Assembly: GCA_949752735.1 (NCBI GenBank)
Contig: OX457037.1
Span: 39,646,296 to 39,710,295 of the forward strand
Direction: 5' to 3'
Origin: Lumbricus terrestris
Taxonomy: Eukaryota; Annelida; Clitellata; Crassiclitellata; Lumbricidae
DNA: 64,000 nt
Every line of letters begins with the position of its first letter. Position 1 is the first letter of the stretch. The notes under the pieces are model-generated. The model was given only the letters and a program-made list of their open reading frames with translations. It was not told where the DNA came from and did not search any database. Positions 36,803 through 47,309 of this stretch are shown piece after piece. A program made the translations under genes and the position numbers.

Positions 36803-37140
36803 CAACCTCTTAGTAGGTGGGGAGTGAATTAAGCGGGAAAGTTTAATGATTTGTAAAAGTTCTGCTTAGTACATATTTTAGGATTTTTTGCATTTAGAAC
36901 CTGCAAAGATCCGACTGCACAGTAGAAGATTGGCCATTGTTACCCTGATCAACTGAGGCTAAGAAAATGAAGGTGATATTACTTAACACCCAGGGCCATG
37001 CCTAGCAGCCTAGGGTTTCCTGGACTGCCTGTGTGTCTGTCTGTGTAGGTGATTCTGTGTCTGCGAAAGGCTGTATAAATACTCTTCGTCGCCTTAGACT
37101 TATGGGAAATTCCGCCACTGGTTGCACGATGCCAGTGCCA

Positions 37141-38711
37141 CAGTGGCGGCGCTACGCCAGGGCATGGCAGGGCATTTGCCCTGCCAAAAAAGCCTTTGCC
37201 CTGGTCGTTGCCCTGGTCGTTGCCCTGCCAGAAATTTTACCATGCCAGAATTTGTTCGGGCATATTGCTTCTTACTGTTCACGTCCGTCCGTCCGCTCTC
37301 TGGCAGGGCAAAAGTTCTGGCAGGTCAAAATTCTGGCAGGGCAAAAGTTCTGGGAGAGAAAGCTCTGGCAGTGCAAAAATTTTGACAGGGCAAAATTCTG
37401 ACAGGGCAACGTTTTGACAGGGAAGAAGTTCTGGCAGGCAAAAATTCTGGCTGGGCAAAAATTCTGGTAGGACAAAAATGTTCGGGAAGGGAACAATTCT
37501 GTGGCTGTTTACCCAACATTGCGTTTGCAACCAACTGCATAATATAACAGCATAGGCCCAACTGTCGCTTCATTGTTTTTTAAATGAAGCGTAAGCATTT
37601 GCTTCAAAACAATAGACCTATATAATACTTGACTCAGTAACTTTATTTGCTGAACTTTTTGCTTTCGAAATGCTACTCGAAAGAGAATTTGCGGTGCTTC
37701 ACTAAGTCAGTGAGATTAGTCTACAGTGTAGGCCATAAAAAAGATCCCTAGGTTTCTTACCTAAAATTCCTTGGCCAAAACTGGGAATTTTTAAATGAAA
37801 TTTTATAGGCTTAAGGCCAATTCATATTTACACATTATATCCAGATTTTATTAAAATATATTAAACAGAACAAAAGTTGTATCACTTTTATTCGAGCTGC
37901 AGGCTATTGTTTTTTTACGATTCAGAAACACGACCCAGTAAAAAGTAACAAAAACAATTTTATTAAGTAACATCTCAAATCATTGGTGTAAAAAAACATG
38001 TTATTGACAGAAAAAGCATTATTATTATTATTTAGGAAAAAACAGGTAGGCCTACCAGCATAGCTGCACGTCGCTGTGGCATCATTTAGCAAGATGACTG
38101 TCGATTGGTAAATTATAAAAGAATTTTTCAGTTTAATAATTTTGTTATAATCAAATCGAAAATTCTATCAAATTAAAACACCCAATGTGTCAATGGCAGA
38201 CAAAATTTGTATTGATACACTTCATGAGCAAGTTCCTGGAGATAAAACTATAATCGCCGCTTACTCTGATAAGCAGTGACGGTCTCACTAAAAATGATGT
38301 ACCCGGTAACTTTTGTTCTGTTTGAATATTGGGGTGAAATCTGGCCACTGTGCGTAAATATGAATTGTCTTTAGGCCTGTAAAATTTGATATTTTCAACA
38401 CAAAAAACTTCTGGCCAGGATAGTTGACAAAACCTTAGGGAGGGCCATTTATGGTCCACCCTGTATAAGATTTATAAGATTCGCTTTCCAAATGTCAAAA
38501 AGTGTTCGTTTTATGGCTTCGCCCATCTGATCCTCTGATCAGCCGACCCTAACAGTGTAAGATGCATGATTTATCGCAAGCACGGTAGCGCAAAAATTAT
38601 GGGCCTATGTAAGCCCGTACTACGGAGCACTCGACTCGCCCTCTGCCCTGGTCACTTGTATGACTGCCCTGGCTATGCCCTGGCTACAAAAAGTGGCTGG
38701 CGCCGCCACTG
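37141..38711. mobile_element. hAT-type non-autonomous element, 1571 bp, 8-bp TSD
   Basis: Starts CAGTGGCGGCGCTACGCCAG, ends TGGCTGGCGCCGCCACTG. CAGTGCCA flanks both sides (37133-37140, 38712-38719). GCCCTGGC blocks lie next to both termini. No transposase frame survives; the interior includes a GGCAGGGCAAAA array and a TAGGCCTA-bearing AT-rich middle. The overlapping open frames at 37.0-37.6 kb come from the array. Confidence 0.9.
37300..37480. repeat. GGCAGGGCAAAATTCT-type tandem array inside hAT element
   Basis: About nine loosely repeated units of TCTGGCAGGGCAAAAGT/ATT with an 18-22 bp step. Stop codons are absent in several frames on both strands, so it yields spurious short frames rich in LPCQNF or GRAKV. 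Confidence 0.85.
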
Positions 38712-38872
38712 CAGTGCCAGTCTCAAGCCTGAACAAAAGAGGAGGGCCACCCTAATCATCTTCGATATGACAATTGACAAGTATTGTTAAACAGTAGGCT
38801 AACAATCAAGACTTCTGGGTTCAGCGCCTCTATTTGATTACCAGCTGCAATCTGCAAATCAATCATTTAGCA

Positions 38873-39060
38873 ATCGTAATCGTAATCTCGAAACTTCTAC
38901 AGCGCCCACAAAAGCCAAGTCGCGGGAACCGCTTTCACAGGCGCTCAATCAAAACAAAATCGATAGGCAGCGGGTCAAGTCCGGAGAGTCAGGCAGGCAG
39001 ATAGATGGACGGCTAAGGTGGGTGATGTTTAGAATTGAAATGACGAGGGATATGTGATGA
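38873..39060 (+). repeat. Dispersed repeat family B
   Basis: AATCGTAATCGTAATCTCGA, AAGCCAAGTCGCGGGAACC, AAAACAAAATCGATAGGCAG, then GGGTCAAGTCCGGAGAGTCA and AGATAGATGGACGGCTAAGG. Near-identical to 39700-39930 over most of its length. Confidence 0.85.
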
Positions 39061-39699
39061 GAAGAGGAGGAATCAGGATAGGATTTGTGAAAGAGCAAAG
39101 GATTAACATAAGGGGGTGTTGAATTAATACAATAGCAGGTTGAAAACAATGTTAGAAATAAACTAAAACGAACTAAATTATAGTAGGCCTATAAAACTAT
39201 TATGAGAAATTTAGGCCTATCTTTACAAATTCTCTTTTATAAACCCGCTATAGACCGACAAGTTGTAGGCCTACGGGCTGTTATCCCAACCTCCCTTCCC
39301 TCCATAGCACACTTTCGGCATCAGCAGCTTCGGTCCCCGGGACGATATGACTGCCAAGGTGTGGCGTCCCATGCAGGCCAGACATTTCCCGTCTTCCTAC
39401 AAGATAGCCTATGGGTGGCACCCTCTGGGCGTTTCCCGTCAGAACTGTCAAAATCAGCTGGATCTTTGGTCGCGAGGAAACCCAGCCTTGACGAGGCGAC
39501 ATCAAATGATGTCATTTCTCACCATGTGCAATTGTGCATGCCTAGCCATCCGACCAAGTCCCAGACGACATGAGATAGGCGCGTCACGTGACCCATCTGC
39601 TGTCAACGATGAACCAAGGAGACATTCGTGCTGAACAAAACGATCAAAGTCCAAAAACATGCGCAGAGTCCAGTGAAACACAAGGATCAACTCGAGAAA

Positions 39700-39930
39700 T
39701 CGTCATCGTAATCTCGAGACTTCTACAGCGCCCACAAAAGCCAAGTCGCGGGAACTAGCTTAGGTTATTCACAGGCGCTTAATCAAAACAAAATCGAGAG
39801 CATGCTATAGGCAGTGGGTCAAGTCCGGAGAGTCAGGCAGGCAGATAGATGGACGGCTAAGATGGGTGATGTTTAGAGTTGAAATGACGAGGGATGTGAG
39901 GAGAAGAGAGATTTGTGAAAGAGAAACCTG
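39700..39930 (+). repeat. Dispersed repeat family B
   Basis: Second long copy in the same orientation, 0.8 kb from the first, with a small insertion after AAAACAAAATCGA. The high similarity could mean a local duplication rather than two insertions. Confidence 0.85.
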
Positions 39931-40006
39931 AATTCCTCCCCCACCCTCATAGCAGAGGGACTAAATTAAACACTGACAGATGGTTAGTGCTAAGGGCCAA
40001 TCGTGC

Positions 40007-40217
40007 CAGTGGCGGCGCTAGGGGGGCTAAGCCCCTCTGCAAGAGGCTCAGCTCCCTAAAAAAAGGGACATCCGAATTTGTTACATTGAAAAATCCATGA
40101 TTTTCGGCAGACAACTAAAAAAAAGGTCGTCAGAAATTTTGGCGGCGGAAATGGAAAATTTTCGACGCGGGCTTCAGCCGCCCCCCCCCCGAAACTGAAA
40201 TCCTGGCGCCGCCACTG
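40007..40217. mobile_element. hAT-type MITE, 211 bp, 8-bp TSD
   Basis: CAGTGGCGGCGCTAGGGGGG at left, TCCTGGCGCCGCCACTG at right, AATCGTGC on both flanks (39999-40006, 40218-40225). Interior carries the shared GACAAC-A8-GGTCGTC hairpin (40110-40131) and AAATTTTGGCGGCGG. Confidence 0.95.
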
Positions 40218-40451
40218 AATCGTGCGCCTGTTGTGAATTTGCTGCTTTTATTCTATCGGTTCGATTGCCATCGGTCTGCATAGGAGGCCCGTTGGTTCCT
40301 TTTGGGAGATAAATCCATTGAGCTGATTCAGCATTGCCTAAGGAGCGATTGCAAAATGTCACAGTGATAGAGCTACTATAACAGGCAGAACTCAGACTCA
40401 ACTGGTGGCATAGGTCCTACTGGCTGCATAGCGCTGCACTTCTGACCGTGT

Positions 40452-40685
40452 CGTATGTATGTGCACGTTTTATAGCGCCCATTCAAGATAACTACGCAGA
40501 GGCGCTCCCGACTACAGCGTGGACATTGCATCTGAGTTTCACGCTAAAGCGCTGAGCAATTGCGAGTGAAGGACTTGCCCAAGATCCCTACGACTCTACG
40601 AGGCGGCATGATGTGGATTCGAAACTGCAACCCTCCGGCTGCAAGGTGACGAACATGTCCACGTGCACTACACCAACGCGCCACA
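40452..40685 (-). mobile_element. SINE family A, copy 6
   Basis: Reverse orientation: TCGTATGTATGTGCACGTTT tail, TATAGCGCCCATTCAAGATA, GAGGCGCTCCCGACTACAGC, GTGAAGGACTTGCCCAAGA, GTGGATTCGAAACTGC, head ending CTACACCAACGCGCCAC. Full length. Confidence 0.8.
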
Positions 40686-41083
40686 AAAAACTTACCGTAT
40701 GTAAATGTCTGCAGATTCGAAGTTCTGTCGTCAGAGATGAACTCTTGGCACCCATTTAGTAACGTAAAATTTACGTCTATTTATCGCGTCTTATACATGT
40801 ATATTGATTGTATAAGGATATAGGGGAGGTGGGGGCAAGAGTGGCATAAAGTCACTAGATATATTTCTATAACCGTCCAGAGCATAGGCATGCATCATTG
40901 TATAATAATGTAGGCCTATATAACCCATAATTAGGCTGATATAATACGAAAGCAACATTGAAAAAAACATTGTTGGCCGCATCCATATTTTATAGCTAAG
41001 ATGTGCCAGTTTAAATCTTTTGCGTTAAGTCAACAGAAAGTTTAAACCTGTTCTCCTTGTTATATTATAACAACAACATTAGG

Positions 41084-41084
<1 letters not shown>

Positions 41085-41114
<30 letters not shown>
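41085..41114. repeat. (AT)n microsatellite
   Basis: About 15 TA repeats immediately left of the 41122 element. Confidence 0.9.
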
Positions 41115-41116
<2 letters not shown>

Positions 41117-41121
41117 CTATA

Positions 41122-41567
41122 CAGTGTTTAATCTAGAGTTCTAGACGTCTCTGGGAGGAAACTTTCCCCCAGGAATGAATTCCACAGGAAGTTTCGCGAG
41201 ATGTTGCATACATTGAAATACTCAGGCCTACCATTTCCTCTCCCTCCCAGAAAAGCTAATGTGCTCAATTCCCCCCTCCAGAAAAACCGAGCAGATTTGT
41301 GCACATGCATACATGGATATGGTGGGAACATTTTTTATTATTTTATTTTTCAGAGATTTTGACCGAAAGACTAAAGTCGCGGAAATTGTAGATTTGTTTG
41401 AAAATTTGTACCAAATGACTAAGAAAAGGTCATCAGAAAAATTTGACCGATGAAGGTGTCAGCCGTCCGCCCAAACTGTCCGGCCCAAACTGACATTTTG
41501 CGTATTTTGCCCCCCCCCACCCCCAAACCCAATTTCGCCCCAAAGCAAGGGGCCAGATTAAACACTG
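41122..41567. mobile_element. TIR element, 446 bp, CAGTGTTTAATCT type
   Basis: Left CAGTGTTTAATCTAGAGTTC, right GGGGCCAGATTAAACACTG. No matching target-site duplication. Interior has ATGACTAAGAAAAGGTCAT (41415-41433), the shared hairpin in reverse orientation, plus GACCGAAAGACTAAAGTC. Related termini occur at 46333 and 49830. Confidence 0.75.
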
Positions 41568-42094
41568 TAGAGTGTAGACTATTATGCACAGTTCTACATG
41601 TATGTACAACTTCATATTGATAACCCTTATCGTATCGTATGTCAAATTGATAGAATTGTACTTGATAATTTTTCTTAAAATGGTTTTAACATACTATTAT
41701 TACAAATGATGTTCTTAGCAAGAGTTGACTTTGGCGCCAGATGAGTAACTGAGGTGCACAGCTGGTAGGTACATAGTCATTGCGCGACCAGGGTCTTAAC
41801 AAGTGCACCAGACATACAGACAAACAGACAGACAGACAGCCAGGCATAAGTTAGTTTTAAAAAGACAGCCGCAACCTTCGCTTATTTGTGTAGGTACGCC
41901 TATAGTCGAGGTGCCGCACGCATGTAGGGTCATTAAAATAACAAGTCCTTCCCCCATCCGCATAAGGATCCCTCCCTCAGTTCCAGCATGACTGCATGCA
42001 TGCAGCACTCACATAATAATAATAATATAGTTCATTAATTTTCCGTACTAGAAAATGAATTATTTCGCAAATCGAGTGCGGGTCATAGCGGACT

Positions 42095-42480
42095 GTTTTT
42101 CAAGAGGATCCACAGAACAACAATAATAGCCGCCGCCGCCGCTGCTTTTCTTCCCTTTTCCCCGCGCCGTCGCCGATTCGCGCCAGCGCAGCGCCGTTCG
42201 GCGTCGCGTCGTGTCTGTAAGCTGAAAAGCATATGTACACTTTCTTGAGGGTTTTTTTTGCGGCGGCGTCGCAGCTTTGAAGGCGGAAAAGCCGCCTTTC
42301 TTCGGGACCGGATTATTTTCCTGATTTCTGAAAGCGTCGCTGTACCGACCGACCCCGGAGTCAGCCGAGTGTATTCGCCTCTCGAGCGTGAATGCATCGG
42401 GCAGGTGCGGCGCTTACATGTATGTGCGCGCGGCCGACGGTGGTATTAAGGCGCGCGAACGATCGAGGTTCGGTCGGATC
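42095..42480. promoter_or_regulatory. GC- and CpG-rich patch, possible CpG-island-like segment
   Basis: Sharp local rise in CG dinucleotides (GCCGCCGCCGCCGC, GCGCCGTCGCCGATTCGCGC, GCGCGCGGCCGACGG) within AT-rich DNA. It could be an unmethylated promoter or non-coding first exon; no coding exon with a recognised product is linked to it. Confidence 0.35.
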
Positions 42481-42696
42481 GGTTAATCCGTCGGCAAATG
42501 ATATATAGCACTCGGATGAACCCAGATAAGTAGACACGATGGTATAGCTTTGTCAAGCCGAGGGAAAACATGCCTGTTGCATATATATATATGCACCTAC
42601 ATATATAAATATATCTCTATATACCTACACGATATATATGTAGATACTAGATATGTATATTTATATATGTATATACACCTATATATGTATGTAGAC

Positions 42697-44798
42697 TAGG
42701 GTGCCCGTTAAAAATAAATTTCTGAATTTCTCTCGTGGTACCCTCCCATTTTGTTATCTGTCATGAGAGCAGCTCGTGGTAATTTTTTGTGAATTTTGGA
42801 TGCATGTTTGAAGGTAGCTCAACACCTGAGAAGTTTGCAAACTTTTGATCCTACTGTATGTTATTCGTGCTTATGTCTTATTTATTTTATCACCAAATAT
42901 TTATGATATTCTATCAAAACAGCACTATAAAATGTCTGCTGATTAACTCTGTTAAGGCAATTTCTTTATCAATTTCGTTAAAAGCATAGTTCTGACAGAC
43001 ATTTAAAATAATCAATCAATAGTCATTCTTAGTTGTCCGACTCTCATGATACCGCAGAATATCATCACTGACAAACAGCGTCTTTCTCGCTTCTGGGTAC
43101 TTCACTTTCTGGCTCGCAGAATCAGCAGCAGACAATCTTTCTGCTCTTCACTTGTTGTAGTGGAGTTGTTGAGGTCTTGGTCAATTCCGCAGCTTGCTCT
43201 ACTCGGTTGTTTACCACTTCCTGACTGTTGAAATAGGCCTTTTTCTTGTTTAACTGGAAATCTCCCTGGGTATATTGCTAGTCTGGATCATCTTATCCAA
43301 GAAAGTCAGCATCAACCTACGGGTGTGAAAGAATGACAAGATACTTCCAGGTTGTCAAGCTCCTTTCCAACAACTTGGTTCCATATGGATTCTTCTGAGT
43401 AGCTCATCAGAACCTTGTGTCCTCCATATCTGTTAGTGTCACTGCTTACAGCATCAACAAAAACTCAAGGGCCATTGGCTCCTCACTAAGATGCCGAAAA
43501 TATCTGACGAGTGATTGAACTATAGCATCCAAAAGTCCCTGTTTATAGTCTCCCACTGGTGTAGTTGCTGGACTTGAGGATTATGTCCAAACTTTGTGAA
43601 CAACAGGCAGAAGAAAGGCTCATCCCTCTATCAACGTTGTTTCTATTAAAGTGGTTAGTTTGAACATCCAGTTTGATCCAGATGTTAAGACACTGCAACA
43701 TGACCAATGACCATCCACCGGGATCTGTGCATCACTTTGGGGGCCATAAATGGCACCCCCACTTGGTAGCACATCAACCCCAAAAGTAGTATTGTCAATT
43801 CTAGCAGTACACGGTACTCATCACTCGTCTGCTAACTGGACATAAGAAACTTGCCTTGTGAAAACAGCATTGTCCGTCAAGTCGACACATTTCATATGGA
43901 CTTTTCTAACAATTCTTGACTGCGGGTCATCATTTACAATCTGATACTGGGTTCTATCAGTTCATTGACATAGTAGTCACGAAAAGTCTTGAAAAAACTA
44001 TAGAGTCGGAAACCAGATGATGAACCAAAGAAGTGTTTGGACGCATCTCTGATCACAATTTGGTGCGCATGGTCTTGACTTTCCCGGCACAATAGATTCT
44101 TGCCAAGGGTGATCTCTATCACCACAGCCAAACTTCGTCTGCCAGTATTAGTATTAGTATTGGTGTATTAGAAGCTGTGGGGTCGAATCACATGGCCCTG
44201 ACCTGACTTTCTATCTCCAACACTTTCTTCATTATATTAGTGTTCATCATCACTAGTTTGTTTGAACCCATACCATGGATATGGAAGTTTTGGCACAATG
44301 ACAAGCAGCAAACTTGATCTATGTCTGGTACGGGTCAACCCACTCACTCCCTATTAGCCTATATCCAGCAACATCTTGCCGTCCCAGTGTTTCTCAGTGT
44401 GCTCAAGGTACGGATGTATTAAAAGTGACTTTTGCTGTTTGGGCCGAATGTTCGTCAAACACTGTAGTCTAGCTTTAAAGGGAATCTATAAATGTCGTCT
44501 CCAGGGCTTTTTTTATTGCAGTTCGATAGTAAACAGGTCAGTCAGACCAAAATAAATAACTAAATCAGTAAATGACAAGTAAACAGGTGAAGCAAAATGC
44601 AGTACAGAATAAAACTGAAGCAGGCGCAAGAATTGCAAAATCACAGAAACTTTGGATACGTTGAGCTACCAGTAAATATTAACATAGAATTCTGAAATTT
44701 TACACTGTGTGCTAACTCAACAGGGGTAACAACTTCAGAGGGTACCGCATTGAAAATTATGAACTTCAAATTTTTTCATTGGTTTAACGGGCGCCCTA
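42697..44798. mobile_element. hAT-like DNA transposon, 2.1 kb, decayed, 8-bp TSD
   Basis: TIRs TAGGGTGCCCGTTAAA (left) and TTTAACGGGCGCCCTA (right), both flanked by ATGTAGAC (42689-42696, 44799-44806). GGTACCCTC also occurs in inverted subterminal position. The element is long enough to have been autonomous; - strand fragments of its coding region remain (see 43560-44140). Confidence 0.9.
43560..44140 (-). pseudogene. Decayed transposon-encoded protein
   Basis: On - the pieces VIEITLGKNLLCRESQDHAH with ...FFGSSSGFRLYSFFKTFRD (44131-43934) and, in another frame at about 43830-43690, EYRVLLELTILLLG then GVPFMAPKVMHRSRWMV resemble a protein often carried by invertebrate DNA transposons (typical blocks: IEIPLGK-L-ACRHHI-E, EYRELLEL-LLLG, GAMHHARWMAK). 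Stops and frameshifts separate the pieces, so it is inactive. The family match is from memory. Confidence 0.5.
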
Positions 44799-45130
44799 AT
44801 GTAGACGTTATATGATTTATAGTTGCGGAATGCCAAAGGACTCGGCGTTCCGCATACACTTAGAGCATCAACAAATGATGATGATATGAGTTTTGGTGCA
44901 ACTAAGTGAGATTCCATACCTTTCACTCTTGCAGTCTATCAGTCTCCTGTCTGGCGTGGATGGTGGAAGAGCGACGCAAATGAGGATCACCCACAGTCTT
45001 CACATTTCCACAGGTGATATCTACAGTCTACACCTTCCTCCTCCTCCTCCTCCTCGACATCATGTCTGTTCGATTCATCCCCCTCACAGCGGAGTCCGAT
45101 GCCAGTGCATCTGAGTAGGACTATAGATAA

Positions 45131-45131
<1 letters not shown>
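44799..45131. other. Spacer, no recognised feature
   Basis: Contains an imperfect hairpin CGGAATGCC...GGCGTTCCG (44826-44852) and a (CTC)n run at 45035-45053. No gene seen. Confidence 0.4.

Positions 45132-45212
<81 letters not shown>
45132..45212. repeat. (GT)n microsatellite, about 40 repeats
   Basis: Uninterrupted GT dinucleotides over 80 bp. Confidence 0.98.
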
Positions 45213-45215
<3 letters not shown>

Positions 45216-45371
45216 GTTAACCTCTGATGTACTTATCCTGAGATGGCGCACCATAAATTGATGAATACAATTACATAATTATATATCGGTATTCTGTTTG
45301 CGAAGCTTCTTCAGGTGTGTCATTTGATCCAGTCGGAAAAATCTAATAACTTACTATCACGAGTCTCTGCA

Positions 45372-46176
45372 AGACAATGCCATCGCAAGACAATGCCACC
45401 GCAAGACAATGCCATCGCAAGACAATAGCCTACCATCGCGAGACAATGCCATCGCAAGACAATACCATCGCAAGACAATGCCATCGCAAGACAATGTCGT
45501 CGCAAGACAAAGTCATCGCAAGACAATGCCATCGCAAGACAATGCCATCGCAAGACAATGCCATCGCAAGACAATGCCATCACAGGACAATGCCATCGCA
45601 AGACAATGCCATCGCAAGACAATACCATCGCAAGACAATGCCATCGCAAGACAATGCCATCGCAAGACAATGCCATCGCAAGACAATAGTCTACCATCGC
45701 AAGATAATGCCATCGCAAGACAATGCCATCGCAAGACAATGCCATCGCAAGACAATGCCATCGCAAGACAATGCCATCGCAAGACAATGCCATCGCAAGA
45801 CAATGCCATCGCAAGACAATGCCATCGCAAGACAATAGTCTACCATCGCAAGACAATGCCATCGCAAGACAATGCCATCGCAAGACAATGCCATCGCAAG
45901 ACAATGCCATCGCAAGACAATGCCATCGCAAGACAATACCATCGCAAGACAATGCCATCGCAAGACAATGCCATCGCAAGACAATGCCATCGCAAGACAA
46001 TAGTCTACCATCGCAAGAAAATGCCATCGCAAGACAATGCCATCGCAAGACAATGCCATCGTAAAACAAAACAATGCTATCGCAAGACAATGCCATCTTG
46101 AGACAATGCCATTGCAAGACAATGTCGTCGCAAGACAATGCCATCGCAAGACAATGCCATCGCAAGACAATGCCAT
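45372..46176. repeat. 16-bp minisatellite, about 50 copies
   Basis: Unit CAAGACAATGCCATCG, very homogeneous, with a recurrent 21-bp variant (ATAGTCTACCATCGCAAGA type) at 45426, 45686, 45834 and 46000, i.e. a higher-order pattern. Because 16 is not a multiple of 3 and the unit has no stop in any frame, open frames of up to 304 codons arise on both strands; they are not genes. The array ends run into an unrelated sequence. Confidence 0.97.
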
Positions 46177-46485
46177 TGAAACATCCGGGCGCAGAGAAAT
46201 TTGATTCGAAAAAAGGTGTTTTTGGTGGATTCAAGCAGATGTCTTGTAATTCGTGGGTTTATATTCATTGCTGAAAGTGGTTAGGAAATGTTGCGGTCAA
46301 TGGCGTGTCTGAGTAAAACGGCGGTTTTGGACCAGTGTTTAATCTAGTCCCCTGTTTTGGGGAGGACAGATTTGGGTTTCTGAGTAGAGGGGCGGCGAGA
46401 AAAAGTCGTTTTTTCCGGAAATTTTTAATGGACGGCTGAGCCACCGACGGCATCTCTATCAGTCAATTTGCTGATTACCTGTTTT

Positions 46486-46826
46486 CATAGGCGAAGGGGA
46501 CATTTCGGCAGTGGGGGGGGGCAAAGATTTTCCTTTTGCCCGAAAATCTGATGACCTTTTCTGTTTTTTGTTTAGTCATTGGCCCAAAATCTTAAAATCT
46601 TCCGGTTTTCTCGTCCGAAAAATCTGATGACTTTTTTTAGTCATTTCCTATAAATCTTCAGAAAATATAGCTGTTTTACTCCTGTGTGCCTGAAAAAATC
46701 CTCCCGTGCCTGTTTGCACGAACAATTTTTAAAAAAATTCCGCCCGTGCCTGTTTTGCCCGAAAAACACATATGCCCAAAATTTTGGGAGCATTTGCTCC
46801 CCTTGACTCCGCCTCCTACGCCTATG
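46486..46826. mobile_element. hAT-type MITE, 341 bp, 8-bp TSD (nested)
   Basis: Left CATAGGCGAAGGGGACA, right CCGCCTCCTACGCCTATG, flanked by CCTGTTTT (46478-46485, 46827-46834). Two copies of the shared hairpin: GATGACC...TAGTCATT at 46550-46580 and GATGACTTTTTTTAGTCATT at 46626-46645. Confidence 0.9.
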
Positions 46827-46957
46827 CCTGTTTTAATCATTTGGCAAAAGATTTCGACAAATGTACCATTTTGGCTGTTGAAAAAACTGATGGCCTTTAA
46901 AGTCTTTCTTTCCGTTTTACCAAAATTTACCACCAAATCCATGTATAGGATCATAGA

Positions 46958-47232
46958 CAGTGGCGACGCCAGGATTTCAGTTTTGGTGGCATGAATCCTC
47001 GCGGAGAAAATTTTAATTTTCAGCCGCCAAAATTTTAATTTTCAGCCGCCATATTGTTCTTAGTCATCCAGTCGAAATCTCATGAAAATTTCCCACTTCC
47101 ATCCGCCAAAATTTCCGACGACCTTTCTCGTTTTGTTTTTAGTCATTCGGTCGAAAACTTCAGCTTACACGTAAAAAATGGATGGCCTTTTTAAGGGGGC
47201 TTAGCCCCTCTAGCCCCCTGTAGCCGCCACTG
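46958..47232. mobile_element. hAT-type MITE, 275 bp (nested)
   Basis: CAGTGGCGACGCCAGGATTT at left, CTGTAGCCGCCACTG at right, close to the termini of the 40007 element in opposite orientation. Flanks (ATCATAGA / GTTATAGC) are only partly alike, so the duplication has decayed. Carries the GACGACC...AGTCAT hairpin at 47117-47146. Confidence 0.8.
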
Positions 47233-47309
47233 GTTATAGCCTACAACACCTCGAAATTTTTCATGGGAGAAATTCATTCCTGTGGGAACTTCCCCAAAGA
47301 CGTCTAGTT

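Larger units (their letters stand above)
38720..40006. other. Intergenic DNA with two family B copies
   Basis: Apart from the copies at 38873-39060 and 39700-39930, the segment 39061-39699 shows no conserved coding. Short frames at 39.2-39.7 kb overlap on both strands and look fortuitous. Confidence 0.5.
46333..47307. mobile_element. CAGTGTTTAATCT-type element with two nested insertions
   Basis: Left end CAGTGTTTAATCTAGTCCCC. The right side (AATTCATTCCTGTGGGAACT...GACGTCTAG) is the reverse complement of the left subterminal part of the 41122 element, so this is a related copy with its final bases lost. Inside sit complete elements at 46486-46826 and 46958-47232. Confidence 0.65.

Noticed and set aside
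39202..39690. Overlapping frames of 60-123 codons
   Set aside because: Open in several frames on both strands, no domain, flanked by repeats.
45320..46234. Open frames of 304, 230, 161 and 153 codons
   Set aside because: All lie in the 16-bp minisatellite and are open on both strands only because the unit lacks stops.
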